Shown one piece after another: positions 48,805 to 57,615 of a stretch of DNA of 64,000 nucleotides. The notes under the pieces are model-generated. The model had not been told where the DNA came from. It made no database searches and saw only the letters and a list, made by a program, of their open reading frames with translations. Position 1 is the first letter of the stretch. Each line of letters starts with the position of its first letter. Origin of the DNA: Streptomyces sp. CNH099 (GTDB taxonomy: Bacteria > Actinomycetota > Actinomycetes > Streptomycetales > Streptomycetaceae); the NCBI GenBank assembly GCA_000514715.1, contig AZWL01000001.1, forward strand, positions 124,186 through 188,185, given 5' to 3'. The position numbers and the translations under genes were made by a program.

Positions 48805-51187
48805 GGCCGGCTCCCCGGGCGCGGAGGCTGATCCGCCGCAGCGGCACGAGGGACACGGCGTCGAGGGAGGTGCCCGCGCGGGCGGCCTTCAAGCCGTCGC
48901 TCGCGGACGCGTCCACGTACACCCGGCTCGCCGGAGCCAGCGGGAGCAGCCGTAGCTCGACTCCGTGTCGCACGGCCCCGGCGGCGAAGCGCCGCAGTCC
49001 GATCTCCCAGTCGGGGCCGTACCAGAAGTGGTCGGCCACGAGCCTGCCGCCGATGTAGGCGCGGGCCACGTCTCCGGTGTACCTGACGCGCAGCAGCACC
49101 TCCCCGTCGTCGTCGAACACGTCGGGCGGAACGGTGATCCGGTGGACCGAGGCGCGTTCGAAGTCGGCGTCCAGCGGTGCGGAAGCGCGGCCGTGGGCCC
49201 CGCCGGTACGGGCGGGGGCGGCGACCGCGTCGGCACGTACGCACGCCACGACGGGGTCGTGCGGCTGCGGCCCGGTGCGGCCGACGGTCCAGCGGGTGAA
49301 GGCGCCGTCCGCGGCCGGCCCTTCGAGGCCGGGGCCCGTCAGAGCGTCGGGCGCGGGGAGGAGCGAGACGTCCACCGAGTCCGCGGTCGTGTGGACCCGC
49401 ATGTCCGCGCCGTCGGCGAGGACGACGTCGTCGCACAGCACCAACCGGTCGTGTCCCCACAGGCGTATGCGGTTCACCTGCGGCGCCTGCCTCTCGTTCA
49501 GCACCAGCAGGGCGACCGGTCCGCGCGGGCCGCGGACCGTCAGCAGGGCGTCCGTGCCGGGGGCGGGTACCGTCACGAGCGTGCCGTCCGGCCGGTTGCC
49601 GACCTGCGCCGGGCCCTCGATCTCCACCCCGGCGGGCAGGAGCAGCCGCGGGGTGACGCCGGCGGTGGCGGCGAACACCGCCGTGGGCGTGCCGCCGATC
49701 TCCAGCCGGGTGACCGGCTGCGCGGCGGCCCAGGCGAGGCGTATGCCACGGCCCACCTCGTACCCCAGCGGCCAGACGAAGTGGGCCCCGGAGGGCACGG
49801 TCACCGGCTCGTCCGGCACGGTCAGCGTGCGGCCGGCCAGTTCGACGCGGAACCGCGCACCCTCGTGGTCGGGCAGCGGCTCGTGCGGCTGGTGGTTGTT
49901 GACGAAGAGGAAGCCGGAGCCGCGGGAGCCGCCGGCGCGCACCGACCAGCGGAGGGTCTGCCGGTCGTCGAGCCCGTCGGGCACGTTGTCCGGCAGGCAC
50001 AGCGGCATGTCCGCGAGGTCGGCGCCGGAGTCCCGGAGGAAGAGGTGCTGCAGGCGCAGGGCGTGGAAGGAGGGGCGGACCTGGCCGAACTCGCCCAGGG
50101 GCGCCTGGAAGTCGTAGGTGACCGACGGCAGGTCGTTGGGGTAGTCCGTGGCGTGCGACTCCTGGTTGGGGACGGCGTGGTCCAGGCGCTGCGAACAGCC
50201 GTGGTAGAGGTAGTAGCCCTGCCAGACCGAGCCGCTGCCGAGCTTGGTCAGCGCCAGCGCGGTGACGTCCGGTTCCGGGACGAGCGGTCTGCGGTGGTAG
50301 GCGACGGCCATGCCGCCGCCCAGCTCGCAGGTGGCGTACGGGTAGCGGCGGTCGTCGGGGCTGTTCTCCGGTCCGCCCGCGGGCGCGGTGGGGCGGAGGT
50401 CGGCCCCGATGGCGTGGTCGTCGCGGATGGGGGTGAAGAAGTAGTGGCGGCGCATCTCCCGCGTCCAGCCCGGGTGGGCGTCCTCCCAGAACGCCTCGGG
50501 GTAGCCGCCGTACAGCGGCAGCAGTTCGTCCGGGGGTATCTGGGCCGCGCCCCATGCGGTGGCGGTCCACAGCGGCGCGGAGATGCCGGCCTCCTCGGCC
50601 ATGCGCCGCAGCGTCGCGAGGTGCCCCGGCTGGTCGTACAGCTCGTTCTCCACCTGCACGGAGACGACCGGGCCGCCGTGGTCGTGCGACAGGCCGCGCA
50701 GTTCGTGGGCGATCCGCGCGTAGTAGCGCCCGACCAGGTCGAGGTAGGCGGGGTCGTCCGTACGCGGGGTGCACTCCGCCCCGTCCAGCCAGTCGGGGAA
50801 GCCGCCCCTGCGGCACTCCCCGTGTGACCAGGGCCCGATGCGCACGGCGACCGCCAGGTCCAGATCGGCGCAGAGCCCGACGAACCGCCGGACGTCCAGG
50901 CTGCCGTCGAAGCGGAACGAGCCCCGCTGCTCCTCGTGCTGGTTCCAGAAGAGGTACGTCGCCACGAGGTCGACGCCGCCCGCCCGGATCTTCAGCAGCT
51001 CCTCCCGCCACTCGTCCGCGGGGTAGCGGCTGAAGTGGAACTCCCCCATCACCGGGAGCCAGGGACGGCCCGCCCGCAGCACGCCTCGGCTGTCCACGGC
51101 CAGGACCTCGGGTGCTCCGCGCGGGCCGCCCATCGCGAGATGGCCCGCGAGGGGGTGGGGCGGTTCGTGGACGTGCAGCGACAACAT
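48797..51187 (-). CDS. GH35 beta-galactosidase
   Basis: A 796-residue cytoplasmic GH35 enzyme. RPWLPVMGEFHFSRYPADEWREELLKIRAGGVDLVATYLFWNQHEEQRGSFRFDG is the classic GH35 opening. The acid/base Glu is in VVSVQVENELYDQPGHL and the likely nucleophile Glu in YATCELGGGMAVAYH. Beta domains with a jelly-roll ending (RVRYTGDVARAYIGGRLVADHFWYG) follow. It removes terminal beta-galactose from the sugar imported by the ABC genes downstream. ATG 51187 has AGGAGG 8 bases upstream; several ATGs further up have no ribosome site. It is the first gene of the operon, with a promoter at 51228-51256. Confidence 0.88.
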   Translation of the reverse strand: MLSLHVHEPPHPLAGHLAMGGPRGAPEVLAVDSRGVLRAGRPWLPVMGEFHFSRYPADEWREELLKIRAGGVDLVATYLFWNQHEEQRGSFRFDGSLDVRRFVGLCADLDLAVAVRIGPWSHGECRRGGFPDWLDGAECTPRTDDPAYLDLVGRYYARIAHELRGLSHDHGGPVVSVQVENELYDQPGHLATLRRMAEEAGISAPLWTATAWGAAQIPPDELLPLYGGYPEAFWEDAHPGWTREMRRHYFFTPIRDDHAIGADLRPTAPAGGPENSPDDRRYPYATCELGGGMAVAYHRRPLVPEPDVTALALTKLGSGSVWQGYYLYHGCSQRLDHAVPNQESHATDYPNDLPSVTYDFQAPLGEFGQVRPSFHALRLQHLFLRDSGADLADMPLCLPDNVPDGLDDRQTLRWSVRAGGSRGSGFLFVNNHQPHEPLPDHEGARFRVELAGRTLTVPDEPVTVPSGAHFVWPLGYEVGRGIRLAWAAAQPVTRLEIGGTPTAVFAATAGVTPRLLLPAGVEIEGPAQVGNRPDGTLVTVPAPGTDALLTVRGPRGPVALLVLNERQAPQVNRIRLWGHDRLVLCDDVVLADGADMRVHTTADSVDVSLLPAPDALTGPGLEGPAADGAFTRWTVGRTGPQPHDPVVACVRADAVAAPARTGGAHGRASAPLDADFERASVHRITVPPDVFDDDGEVLLRVRYTGDVARAYIGGRLVADHFWYGPDWEIGLRRFAAGAVRHGVELRLLPLAPASRVYVDASASDGLKAARAGTSLDAVSLVPLRRISLRARGAGHD

Positions 51188-51227
51188 GGCGGGTGCCTCC
51201 TGCATGGGCGGCTCGTGAATGAGGCTC

Positions 51228-51256
51228 ATCGTTGAACTGACCCGCGACAGTGTCAA
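51228..51256 (-). promoter_or_regulatory. Promoter of the GH35 operon
   Basis: On the minus strand a perfect -35 TTGACA (51251-51256) is followed after 17 bases by AACGAT (51228-51233). Immediately upstream is an AT-rich patch (51259-51282, with TATTCATATTTAATC), very unusual here and a likely target of the divergent GntR regulator. Confidence 0.6.
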
Positions 51257-51360
51257 GATGTATTCATATTTAATCTTCATCGGTAGGATGACCAGACCGG
51301 TGCGGTCACCTCCGCGCGACCGCGTCTCCGCACTCTCAAGCACCAAGGGGGAGAAACCAC

Positions 51361-52164
51361 ATGGCGTCCTACACCGGTCGCGGCGTGCACGGGCAGGTCG
51401 TGCACGAACTCGGTGCCCGCATTGTGGGCGGCCGGCTGCCCGAGGGGGCGACGCTCGAAGTCCGGGCCGTCGGCGACGAACTGGGCGTCAGCATCACCGT
51501 CATGCGCGAGTCCCTGAAGGTCCTGGCCGGCAAGGGACTCGTCGACGCCCGGCAGAAGCGCGGCACCTTCGTGAGGCCGCGCGGCCACTGGAACCTCCTC
51601 GATCCCGACGTCATCCGCTGGCACACGGACGGCCGCAGCGGCGAACAACTGATGCGGAACCTCGCCGACGTGCGCTCCATCGTCGAGCCGGCCGCGGCGC
51701 AACGCGCCGCACTGCACCGCACAGAGGCCGACCTCGACGCCCTGGAGTCGGCCCTTGCGGCCATGGCCGACGCCCACGCCGACTCCGCCGCCGCCGCGGA
51801 GGCCGACGCCTCCTTCCACCGCGCGCTGCTGGCCGCGACGGGCAACGAACTGCTCGCCCGCATGGACCTGCTGCTGGAGCCCGTCCTGCGCGAGCGCGAC
51901 CGCATGGTGCACTCCCACGCCGGCGCCCACGACCCCGTACCCAGCCACCGCGCCGTCTTCGACGCGGTTCGCGACCAGGACCCCGCACGAGCCGAACTCG
52001 CCATGCACGGCCTTCTCGCCATGGCCGTACGCGACCTCGACGAGGTCGCCGGGTACGCCACCCGGCCGGACCACCGTGCGACGGGGCGTACCGCGGAACG
52101 GCCCGCCCGGGACGACGGCCCCCGGGACCCGAAAGCGCCGGGATCCGGCGCCGAACCGCGGTAG
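51361..52164 (+). CDS. GntR/FadR-family regulator of the GH35 locus
   Basis: A 267-residue regulator. The winged helix-turn-helix is at about residues 8-72: VVHELGARIVGGRLPEGATLEVRAVGDELGVSITVMRESLKVLAGKGLVDARQKRGTFVRP. The FCD ligand domain follows (LADVRSIVEPAAAQRAA, SFHRALLAATGN, HRAVFDAVRDQDPARAELAMHGLL), whose His/Asp residues bind a metal and a carboxylated effector in the FadR group. GGGGGAG lies 6 bases before ATG 51361. It diverges from the GH35 operon with the AT-rich patch between, so it likely controls it. A sugar-acid effector, such as a galactonate or uronate, would be in keeping with the family. The last 40 residues are a disordered tail. Confidence 0.88.
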   Translation: MASYTGRGVHGQVVHELGARIVGGRLPEGATLEVRAVGDELGVSITVMRESLKVLAGKGLVDARQKRGTFVRPRGHWNLLDPDVIRWHTDGRSGEQLMRNLADVRSIVEPAAAQRAALHRTEADLDALESALAAMADAHADSAAAAEADASFHRALLAATGNELLARMDLLLEPVLRERDRMVHSHAGAHDPVPSHRAVFDAVRDQDPARAELAMHGLLAMAVRDLDEVAGYATRPDHRATGRTAERPARDDGPRDPKAPGSGAEPR

Positions 52165-52238
52165 GGCGGACCTCCGTCCACGCCTTCGTCGATCACGTCA
52201 CTGTCTCCGCTCGCCGAGTGGTTCGGCACGGGCCTGCG

Positions 52239-52275
52239 CCCTCGGAGGGCCGGCCGCAGTTCGGCCCTCCGAGGG
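52239..52275. terminator. Strong bidirectional terminator
   Basis: CCCTCGGAGGGCCG (52239-52252) pairs perfectly with CGGCCCTCCGAGGG (52262-52275), a 14-bp stem with a 9-base loop, between the convergent GntR and rhamnogalacturonan-lyase genes. The remaining bases to 52455 show no gene. Confidence 0.8.
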
Positions 52276-52455
52276 CTGGCCGCGCCCGCCGGATCAGACG
52301 GCGGGCAGCGGCTGTCTGTCGGCTAACCGCCCTGCTGGACCGGCGAGAGGGCATCTGGTCGTCGGGCCAGGCGGTGCTCATCAACCAGCGGCGTGCGGGC
52401 CGTGGAGAGGAACGTGCGCCGTTTCCTGCGCATGGAAACTCCTTCGCGGCCCGGC

Positions 52456-55212
52456 TCACGGCCTCCGCGCGGGCCGCTCAAGGTGTTCGCCGACGAGGGC
52501 GAGGCACTGGATGGCTGCCAGACCGAACTGCGCGCTGGCGTTCGCGGAGAACTCCGCCTCGTCCACGGGATTGAGCACGGCCGGACCTTCGATGCGCTCC
52601 GACGTGAACGGGTGGTCCTCGGGGTAGCCCGCGTGCCCGGTGCGCAGCTCCTGCCAGGCACGCCGCGCGAGCCCCCCGTCCCCCAGCTGCTTCGCCGCGT
52701 ACGCGGTGGCGCGCGCGTACGCCTGCCGCAGGTTGAGGTTGCCCCAGCCGGCTCCGGTGGCCGCGCGCTGCTCCTCTTCCGTGGCGTTGTAGAGCCGGCA
52801 GAAGGACACCCAGGCGTCCTTCACCTCGGGCTCGTCGACCAGGTCGATCAGCTCGGTCATGACCTCGATCAGCCCGAAGACGGAGCTGAGCGCCCCGATG
52901 GAGACGCTCTTCTCGTCCGGCCCGGAGAACGTGCCGTCGGACAGCCTGTAGGTGACGTCCCCGCCCTGGACCCAGCCGTTGGGCAGGGCGGCGATCGTCC
53001 TGGCGCCGTTGACCAGCTTGGTGCGGGCGATCGGATCGCCGCCCCGCTCCCACTCGGTGAGCCACGCCGCCGCGAGCGCGCCCCAGTCGGTGGTGCTCCC
53101 GACCGGGAGCGCCTCGGGGTCGGGGTCGAGCGGACCGCCGTCGCGGATCTTGCGGAGCGGGTCGAGGACGAGGAAGCTGCGGTCGGAGTCGACCAGGTCG
53201 TGCATCAGGTCGCCGACGCGTTCGTCCGCGGTGAGGAAGTAGTAGAACCGCCGGTAGCCGGCGTTGCTGACACGGACCTGCTTGGCGCTGTCGGCCCAGT
53301 GCAGGATCCCGTGCCGGGTGCCGAGGCCCGCCCACTCGCCGAGGTGGTAGGCGTCGACCTCGCCGGTGTGGCGCGTCATCGCCTCGGCGAAGCGGAACGC
53401 CTGTGCGTCGCCGGTGCGCAGGTAGTGGTACCACAGCCACAGATCCGTGGAGAGCTCGGAGTTGTCCCAGGCGTAGCCCCCGACGTCGTACCGCCACACG
53501 TGCCGGTCCGGGTCGTAGGTGTGCATGATGTCGCCGTAGTCCCAGAAGCCGTACCAGGAGCGCTGGTCGACCTGCTCCCGGTGGAAGCGGTGCATGGCGT
53601 CGAGCTTGTCCTCCAGCTCCGCCTTCGCCGGAGTCGAGCGGTCGACCGGTGTCCAGGAGCCGAACACTCCCGCGGCATGGTGGTGTTCGGGGTTCGCGAC
53701 CAGCAGCGGCGGGGTCGCGTTCGCCGCGGCGAGCTCCGTGAAGCGCTCGGCGGTCGGTGTCGCCGCGAGCGCCCAGAAGGTCAGCTCGGTGGTGCGCGCG
53801 ACGCCGTACGGGGTCCCGAAGCCCGGCTCGTAGTCCTCGTAGGTGATCGCCAGACCGCCCTCCAGCTGCTCCGCGTAGGTGTCCTGTCCGAGGCCATCGT
53901 GGTAGAAGCGCAGGTCCATGGCCTCCGCGCGCGGTGACCACATCCAGACGGCCGCCCGCGCCTCGTCGCCGGCGGCTCCCGTGATCTCCAGCTCGGTCGG
54001 GGGCAGCCGCCAGAAGTTGCGCATGCCGAAGGCCAGGCCGCCGGCGGGAGAGCCGACGTAGGCGAGTCCTTCCGCGCGCCGGCCGCCGTCGGCCCGGACC
54101 CACGAGCGGCCCTGCCCGGTGCGCTTGCGGATCTCGAATCCGTGGGCGTTGAGCTGGCGCAGGCTGTAGTCCCCGAAGGCGGGGATGTACCGCAGGCGGG
54201 AGGTGACCCGCTGGTCCCAGGTGGCCGTGCCGGGCGTCGCCCGTCCTTCGTACTGGGCCCGCCTGACCTCCGCTCCCGGGTCGCGGCGCAGCCCCGTGAT
54301 CCCGCGTACCGCCTCGGCCAGCACGCCGTCGCCCTCGCCGGCGAAGCGGACGTGCCGGTCGTGCAGCGCGCCGCGCATCGGCACGGCGAAGTGCACGCCG
54401 AGGCCGTTGATGAAGTCCTCGTCCTCCTTCCCGTCGAAGACGAACGAGTGCACCACGCGGATGGCGTCCGACCCCGCGTACAGGTAGAACCGCACCACGA
54501 AGGGAAGCCAGCCGCGCCGGTCGTTCTCGTGCCTGCCCTCGGCCTTGACCACCGCACGTACGGGGCCGTCCTGCTCGACGTGCACGGAGCGCACGACGCC
54601 GGTGAACGACTCGGACCTGACCACGGCGGCGCCGTCGGTGCCCGGCTGATCCTGCCGGGAGGCGACGAGGCGTCCCTCCCGGGCGATGACCGCGCCGCCG
54701 CGCCGGATCGACGTGACGACCTGATCGCCCGTGCGCCCGAAGGCCACCTCGATCACGCCGGTGTCCACGGTGACCTCGGCGTTGCCGGTACGGACGGTCA
54801 GGGGTGCGCCGGGCGCGGCCGGGACGCCGGACCGCAGCCGGTACCGGGCGGCGCGCGGCGCGGCTCCGCTGATCGCATGGGCCGTCCACTTCACGGAGCC
54901 GTCCGGCCACCGGCCGGTGGGCCAGCTCTGCACGGGGACCTGCTCCCCCGCCTCGGTGGCGAGCGAGAACTCCTGATCGGGTGCGAAGGCGCCGCGGGGC
55001 CACGACACTCCCCAGGTCGTGCCCGCGGCGAGCGCCGCCGGAGCCCCGCCTTCGAGCCACCGCAGGCCGACAGGGTCGTGCCCCGTCAGCCCGGGGAGCG
55101 CCGCCTGGCGAACGGGCTCGCCGTGGGCGCGGCCGCCCGCGGAGGACAGTGCGGCCGCGGCGGCCACACCGGCGGAGGAGGCCAGCACTGCACGTCGGCT
55201 CATGGGAACCAC
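52456..55212 (-). CDS. Tat-exported exo-rhamnogalacturonan-lyase-like protein (PcRGLX/PL26 type)
   Basis: A 918-residue secreted enzyme. MSRRAVLASSAGVAAAAAL is a twin-arginine signal. The layout fits PcRGLX/YetA-like proteins: an N-terminal rift barrel (LRWLEGGAPAALAAGTTWGVSWPRGAF ... PVQSWPTGRWPDGSVKWTAHAI), a middle beta-sandwich (VHSFVFDGKEDEDFINGLGVHF), and a C-terminal alpha/alpha toroid (YGFWDYGDIMHTYDPDRHVWRYDVGGYAWDNSE, RRFYYFLTADERVGDLM). It should remove disaccharide units from rhamnogalacturonan I outside the cell. The start is GTG 55212, exactly 9 bases after AAGGAG; the ATG at 55203 would be 18 bases away. It stands alone but beside the PL11 lyase gene on the same strand. Confidence 0.8.
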   Translation of the reverse strand: MVPMSRRAVLASSAGVAAAAALSSAGGRAHGEPVRQAALPGLTGHDPVGLRWLEGGAPAALAAGTTWGVSWPRGAFAPDQEFSLATEAGEQVPVQSWPTGRWPDGSVKWTAHAISGAAPRAARYRLRSGVPAAPGAPLTVRTGNAEVTVDTGVIEVAFGRTGDQVVTSIRRGGAVIAREGRLVASRQDQPGTDGAAVVRSESFTGVVRSVHVEQDGPVRAVVKAEGRHENDRRGWLPFVVRFYLYAGSDAIRVVHSFVFDGKEDEDFINGLGVHFAVPMRGALHDRHVRFAGEGDGVLAEAVRGITGLRRDPGAEVRRAQYEGRATPGTATWDQRVTSRLRYIPAFGDYSLRQLNAHGFEIRKRTGQGRSWVRADGGRRAEGLAYVGSPAGGLAFGMRNFWRLPPTELEITGAAGDEARAAVWMWSPRAEAMDLRFYHDGLGQDTYAEQLEGGLAITYEDYEPGFGTPYGVARTTELTFWALAATPTAERFTELAAANATPPLLVANPEHHHAAGVFGSWTPVDRSTPAKAELEDKLDAMHRFHREQVDQRSWYGFWDYGDIMHTYDPDRHVWRYDVGGYAWDNSELSTDLWLWYHYLRTGDAQAFRFAEAMTRHTGEVDAYHLGEWAGLGTRHGILHWADSAKQVRVSNAGYRRFYYFLTADERVGDLMHDLVDSDRSFLVLDPLRKIRDGGPLDPDPEALPVGSTTDWGALAAAWLTEWERGGDPIARTKLVNGARTIAALPNGWVQGGDVTYRLSDGTFSGPDEKSVSIGALSSVFGLIEVMTELIDLVDEPEVKDAWVSFCRLYNATEEEQRAATGAGWGNLNLRQAYARATAYAAKQLGDGGLARRAWQELRTGHAGYPEDHPFTSERIEGPAVLNPVDEAEFSANASAQFGLAAIQCLALVGEHLERPARRP

Positions 55213-55240
55213 GGTGGTCAACTCCTTGGGAGTAGGCGTA

Positions 55241-55256
55241 CGGTAAGCGCTCGCTC
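55241..55256. promoter_or_regulatory. Possible LacI-type site before the exo-lyase gene
   Basis: CGGTAAGCGCTCGCTC contains the AAGCGCT core of LacI-family operators, 29-44 bases before the GTG start. Symmetry outside the core is poor, so this is only a candidate. Confidence 0.3.
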
Positions 55257-55359
55257 GACGGGCGGCGGCGAGTGCCGTGGCACGGGTGTGTTCCGGGAGG
55301 GGCGGGGGGTACGGAGACACGCGGGCCTGCGCGCACGCGCAGACCCGCGGTGCGCTCCG

Positions 55360-57252
55360 CTACCGGCCGGAGCCGCCGCCCGCGTAGCTGATGTCGGGGC
55401 GCGGGGGTTGTGTCATGCCGGCGCCGAGGTAGTAGTCGACGTGGTGGGACTGCATGTAGCCCTTGACGGTCATGTCGTTGCGGTAGGCGGGGTTGTGCGC
55501 CAGCGTGTACAGCCGGGTGTCCGACGGCCGGTCGGTGGTGAACACGAGCAGCTCGTTGTACGACCCGTTGGGCAGCACGACCTCCTCGCGCCAGTCGCCG
55601 TGGATGTCGCCGAGGAGAACGGGCTGGCTGCGCGGCCCGAGGACCCCGCCGTAGTCCCAGGTCTGATCCAGCCGCGGCAGGCTGTTGGTGGGCGTCGGGT
55701 TGTCCGGGTCCCACTTCTCGATCTTGCCGCTGTTGAACAGCTCCATGGTGATGTCGCCGTCCCACCACAGACCCATCTGCGGCCACGGCCTCAGATTGGT
55801 GTTCGGTTCGGTCAGCCGGTTGCCGGGGGCGTTGTAGAGCCCGTCGAAGGACCAGACCTCCATGCCCGGGTGGTTCGGGTCGATGTCACCGGCCATGCCC
55901 CGCCCGACGTCCGCGCCGGAGCCGTAGTGCTCCCAGATCAGTTCGCCGCTCGCGGCGTCGTAGTAGTACTCGTGCAGGCCGCTGGGGTTGTCCTGCTGCA
56001 CGCCGTAGCCCTCCAGGCCCGGCCGCGACGGGTCCATGTCGGCGATGTGGAAGCGGTCGCCGTGGACGATGCCCCGGCCCCCCATCGAGTACAGCAGCGA
56101 GCCGTCACCGTCCAGGACGAACCCGATCTCGGCGAACTCGTCGTCACCGTCGCCGTCCACGTCCAGGCAGCGGCTGTTGTGCCCGTCGGGGTGATTGCCG
56201 TTGCGCAGCCACTTCCACCGCATGTCCACACTGCTGCCGTCGAAGTCCCACGCGGTGACCATCAGGTTGAACCCGCCGCTGCCGACGCGGTTCTTCATGT
56301 AGGCGACCAGGCTCGGAGTGGTGCCGTCCAGGTGGCAGGCCGCGAAACGCGCATACATCGGACCGTCCGACACGAAGTCCGTCGGCACCGGCGCGGTCGC
56401 CCGCGCCGCCCCCGTCACCCCGTCCAGGATGGCCATCGCCTGACGCGTGTTGTCCGGCAGACCGTTGTACGTACTGCCATCGCCGAAGGTGACCCCGTTG
56501 GCGATCCGCACCGCCACCTCAGCACGGCCGTCGCCGTCGAAGTCGTAGACCGTGACACCGTCGTTGTGACCGACGTCGATCGTGGACGACCCACCCTCGA
56601 TGTTGTTCTGATCGCGGCTGTTCGGCCCCATGTCGACCTCCCACAGGAACGTGCCGTCACCGCGGTACGCCTCGATCCGCTGCTGCGTCCCATGCCGGTC
56701 GACCACATAGTCGTACTCACCGTCACCGTCGAGGTCACCCACCCACGAGAACTGGATCCGGCCACCCTCACGCAACGGAACCCGCACCACCGGCTCAGCA
56801 GCGGCGTTGGCGCCCAACGTGAACGCGCCACTCGGCTCGCCCTCTTCACCGTCGACCACAGGCCGCACCCGGTAGCTGTTCGACCGGCCCAGGTCGGCCG
56901 CCGAGTCCACGAAGTTGGTGCCGCCGGTCAGGACACTCCCATTGAGTTTGGTCCACGAACCCCCGGCGGTGGAGCGGTACACGTTGAACCCGATACCCTC
57001 CGGGTCCAGACCCAGCAGCCGCCAGGACACCAGGACGCTGTCACTGTCCGACCGCACGGCCACAACCCCGCGCCCCAGATTCTCCATCGGACGCGCGGCC
57101 GCCGCCGCGCTCGCATCCCGGGCGCCGCCGGTGCCGGGCGACGCGGTGCCCGCTTGCGCGAGGCCGACGACGAGGACCGTCGCTCCAGCCACCGCCACCG
57201 CTGCCGCACCGGCCCGGCGGAACCTGCGTCGACGCCTGTGCCTGCGCTCCAT
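55360..57252 (-). CDS. Secreted PL11 rhamnogalacturonan lyase
   Basis: A 630-residue secreted enzyme with an Arg-rich signal peptide. It follows the YesW/YesX pattern: MENLGRGVVAVRSDSDSVLVSWRLLGLDPEGIGFNVYRS is the N-terminal beta domain of PL11. An eight-blade propeller with many calcium-type loops follows (GDLDGDGEYDYVVDRHG, VYDFDGDGRAEVAVR, LDVDGDGDDEFAEIG, GDIDPNHPGMEVWS, GDIHGDWREEVV). It ends RNDMTVKGYMQSHHVDYYLGAGM, a typical PL11 ending. It cleaves the rhamnose-galacturonate backbone of pectin RG-I by beta-elimination, needing calcium. GAGGAG is 7 bases before ATG 57252. Together with the PL26-like gene it covers endo and exo steps. Confidence 0.92.
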   Translation of the reverse strand: MERRHRRRRRFRRAGAAAVAVAGATVLVVGLAQAGTASPGTGGARDASAAAAARPMENLGRGVVAVRSDSDSVLVSWRLLGLDPEGIGFNVYRSTAGGSWTKLNGSVLTGGTNFVDSAADLGRSNSYRVRPVVDGEEGEPSGAFTLGANAAAEPVVRVPLREGGRIQFSWVGDLDGDGEYDYVVDRHGTQQRIEAYRGDGTFLWEVDMGPNSRDQNNIEGGSSTIDVGHNDGVTVYDFDGDGRAEVAVRIANGVTFGDGSTYNGLPDNTRQAMAILDGVTGAARATAPVPTDFVSDGPMYARFAACHLDGTTPSLVAYMKNRVGSGGFNLMVTAWDFDGSSVDMRWKWLRNGNHPDGHNSRCLDVDGDGDDEFAEIGFVLDGDGSLLYSMGGRGIVHGDRFHIADMDPSRPGLEGYGVQQDNPSGLHEYYYDAASGELIWEHYGSGADVGRGMAGDIDPNHPGMEVWSFDGLYNAPGNRLTEPNTNLRPWPQMGLWWDGDITMELFNSGKIEKWDPDNPTPTNSLPRLDQTWDYGGVLGPRSQPVLLGDIHGDWREEVVLPNGSYNELLVFTTDRPSDTRLYTLAHNPAYRNDMTVKGYMQSHHVDYYLGAGMTQPPRPDISYAGGGSGR

Positions 57253-57370
57253 GAGAACTCCTCATGCTCGTATACGTGGGGGGTTGTTCGCACGGCCGGC
57301 AGGGCGTGGTCCGGTTCGTTCTGCGAGCCCTCGTGTCCCCGGCCGCGCCGGGCTCGCCTCGGCGCGTGAG

Positions 57371-57382
57371 TTAAACCGTTTA
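57371..57382. promoter_or_regulatory. LacI-type operator before the PL11 lyase gene
   Basis: TTAAACCGTTTA contains the perfect odd-length palindrome TAAAC-C-GTTTA. Read on the minus strand it gives TAAACGGTTTAA, similar to AAGCGGTTAAC at 57569-57579, so both may bind the LacI protein encoded at 57616. Confidence 0.6.
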
Positions 57383-57532
57383 CACAGTCTGGGATGCAAG
57401 CACGATGAAGGGGTCACGTCAAGAGTGGCGGATCCCGGATGCGTGTGGCGCATGAGCCGACTGATGACTCTCCTGGTCATGGCGCGTCACCTCGCGGCCT
57501 TCGGTCGCCTCGGAGCGATCCGCCGCGCGTGC

Positions 57533-57579
57533 TTGACGTCGCACACCGATCGGCTCATCATCGGCCTCAAGCGGTTAAC
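57533..57579 (+). promoter_or_regulatory. Promoter and operator of the LacI-dehydrogenase operon
   Basis: TTGACG (57533-57538), 17 bases, CATCAT (57556-57561), then AAGCGGTTAAC (57569-57579) at the expected start of transcription. The shared CGGTT element with 57371-57382 suggests autoregulation. Confidence 0.5.
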
Positions 57580-57615
57580 ATGCCGAGGCGCCGAAACGGG
57601 ACGCAGGGAGGTCGG

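Larger units (their letters stand above)
57253..57615. other. Divergent regulatory region of the PL11 and LacI genes
   Basis: 363 bases without a gene. It holds two LacI-like sites (57371-57382 and 57569-57579) and a plus-strand promoter (57533-57561). The middle has no further structure that I can name. Confidence 0.6.

Noticed and set aside
52478..57369. Overlapping frames of over 1000 codons around the rhamnogalacturonan lyases
   Set aside because: Out-of-frame or antisense readings of the PL26-like and PL11 genes; the real frames have signal peptides, motifs and ribosome sites.
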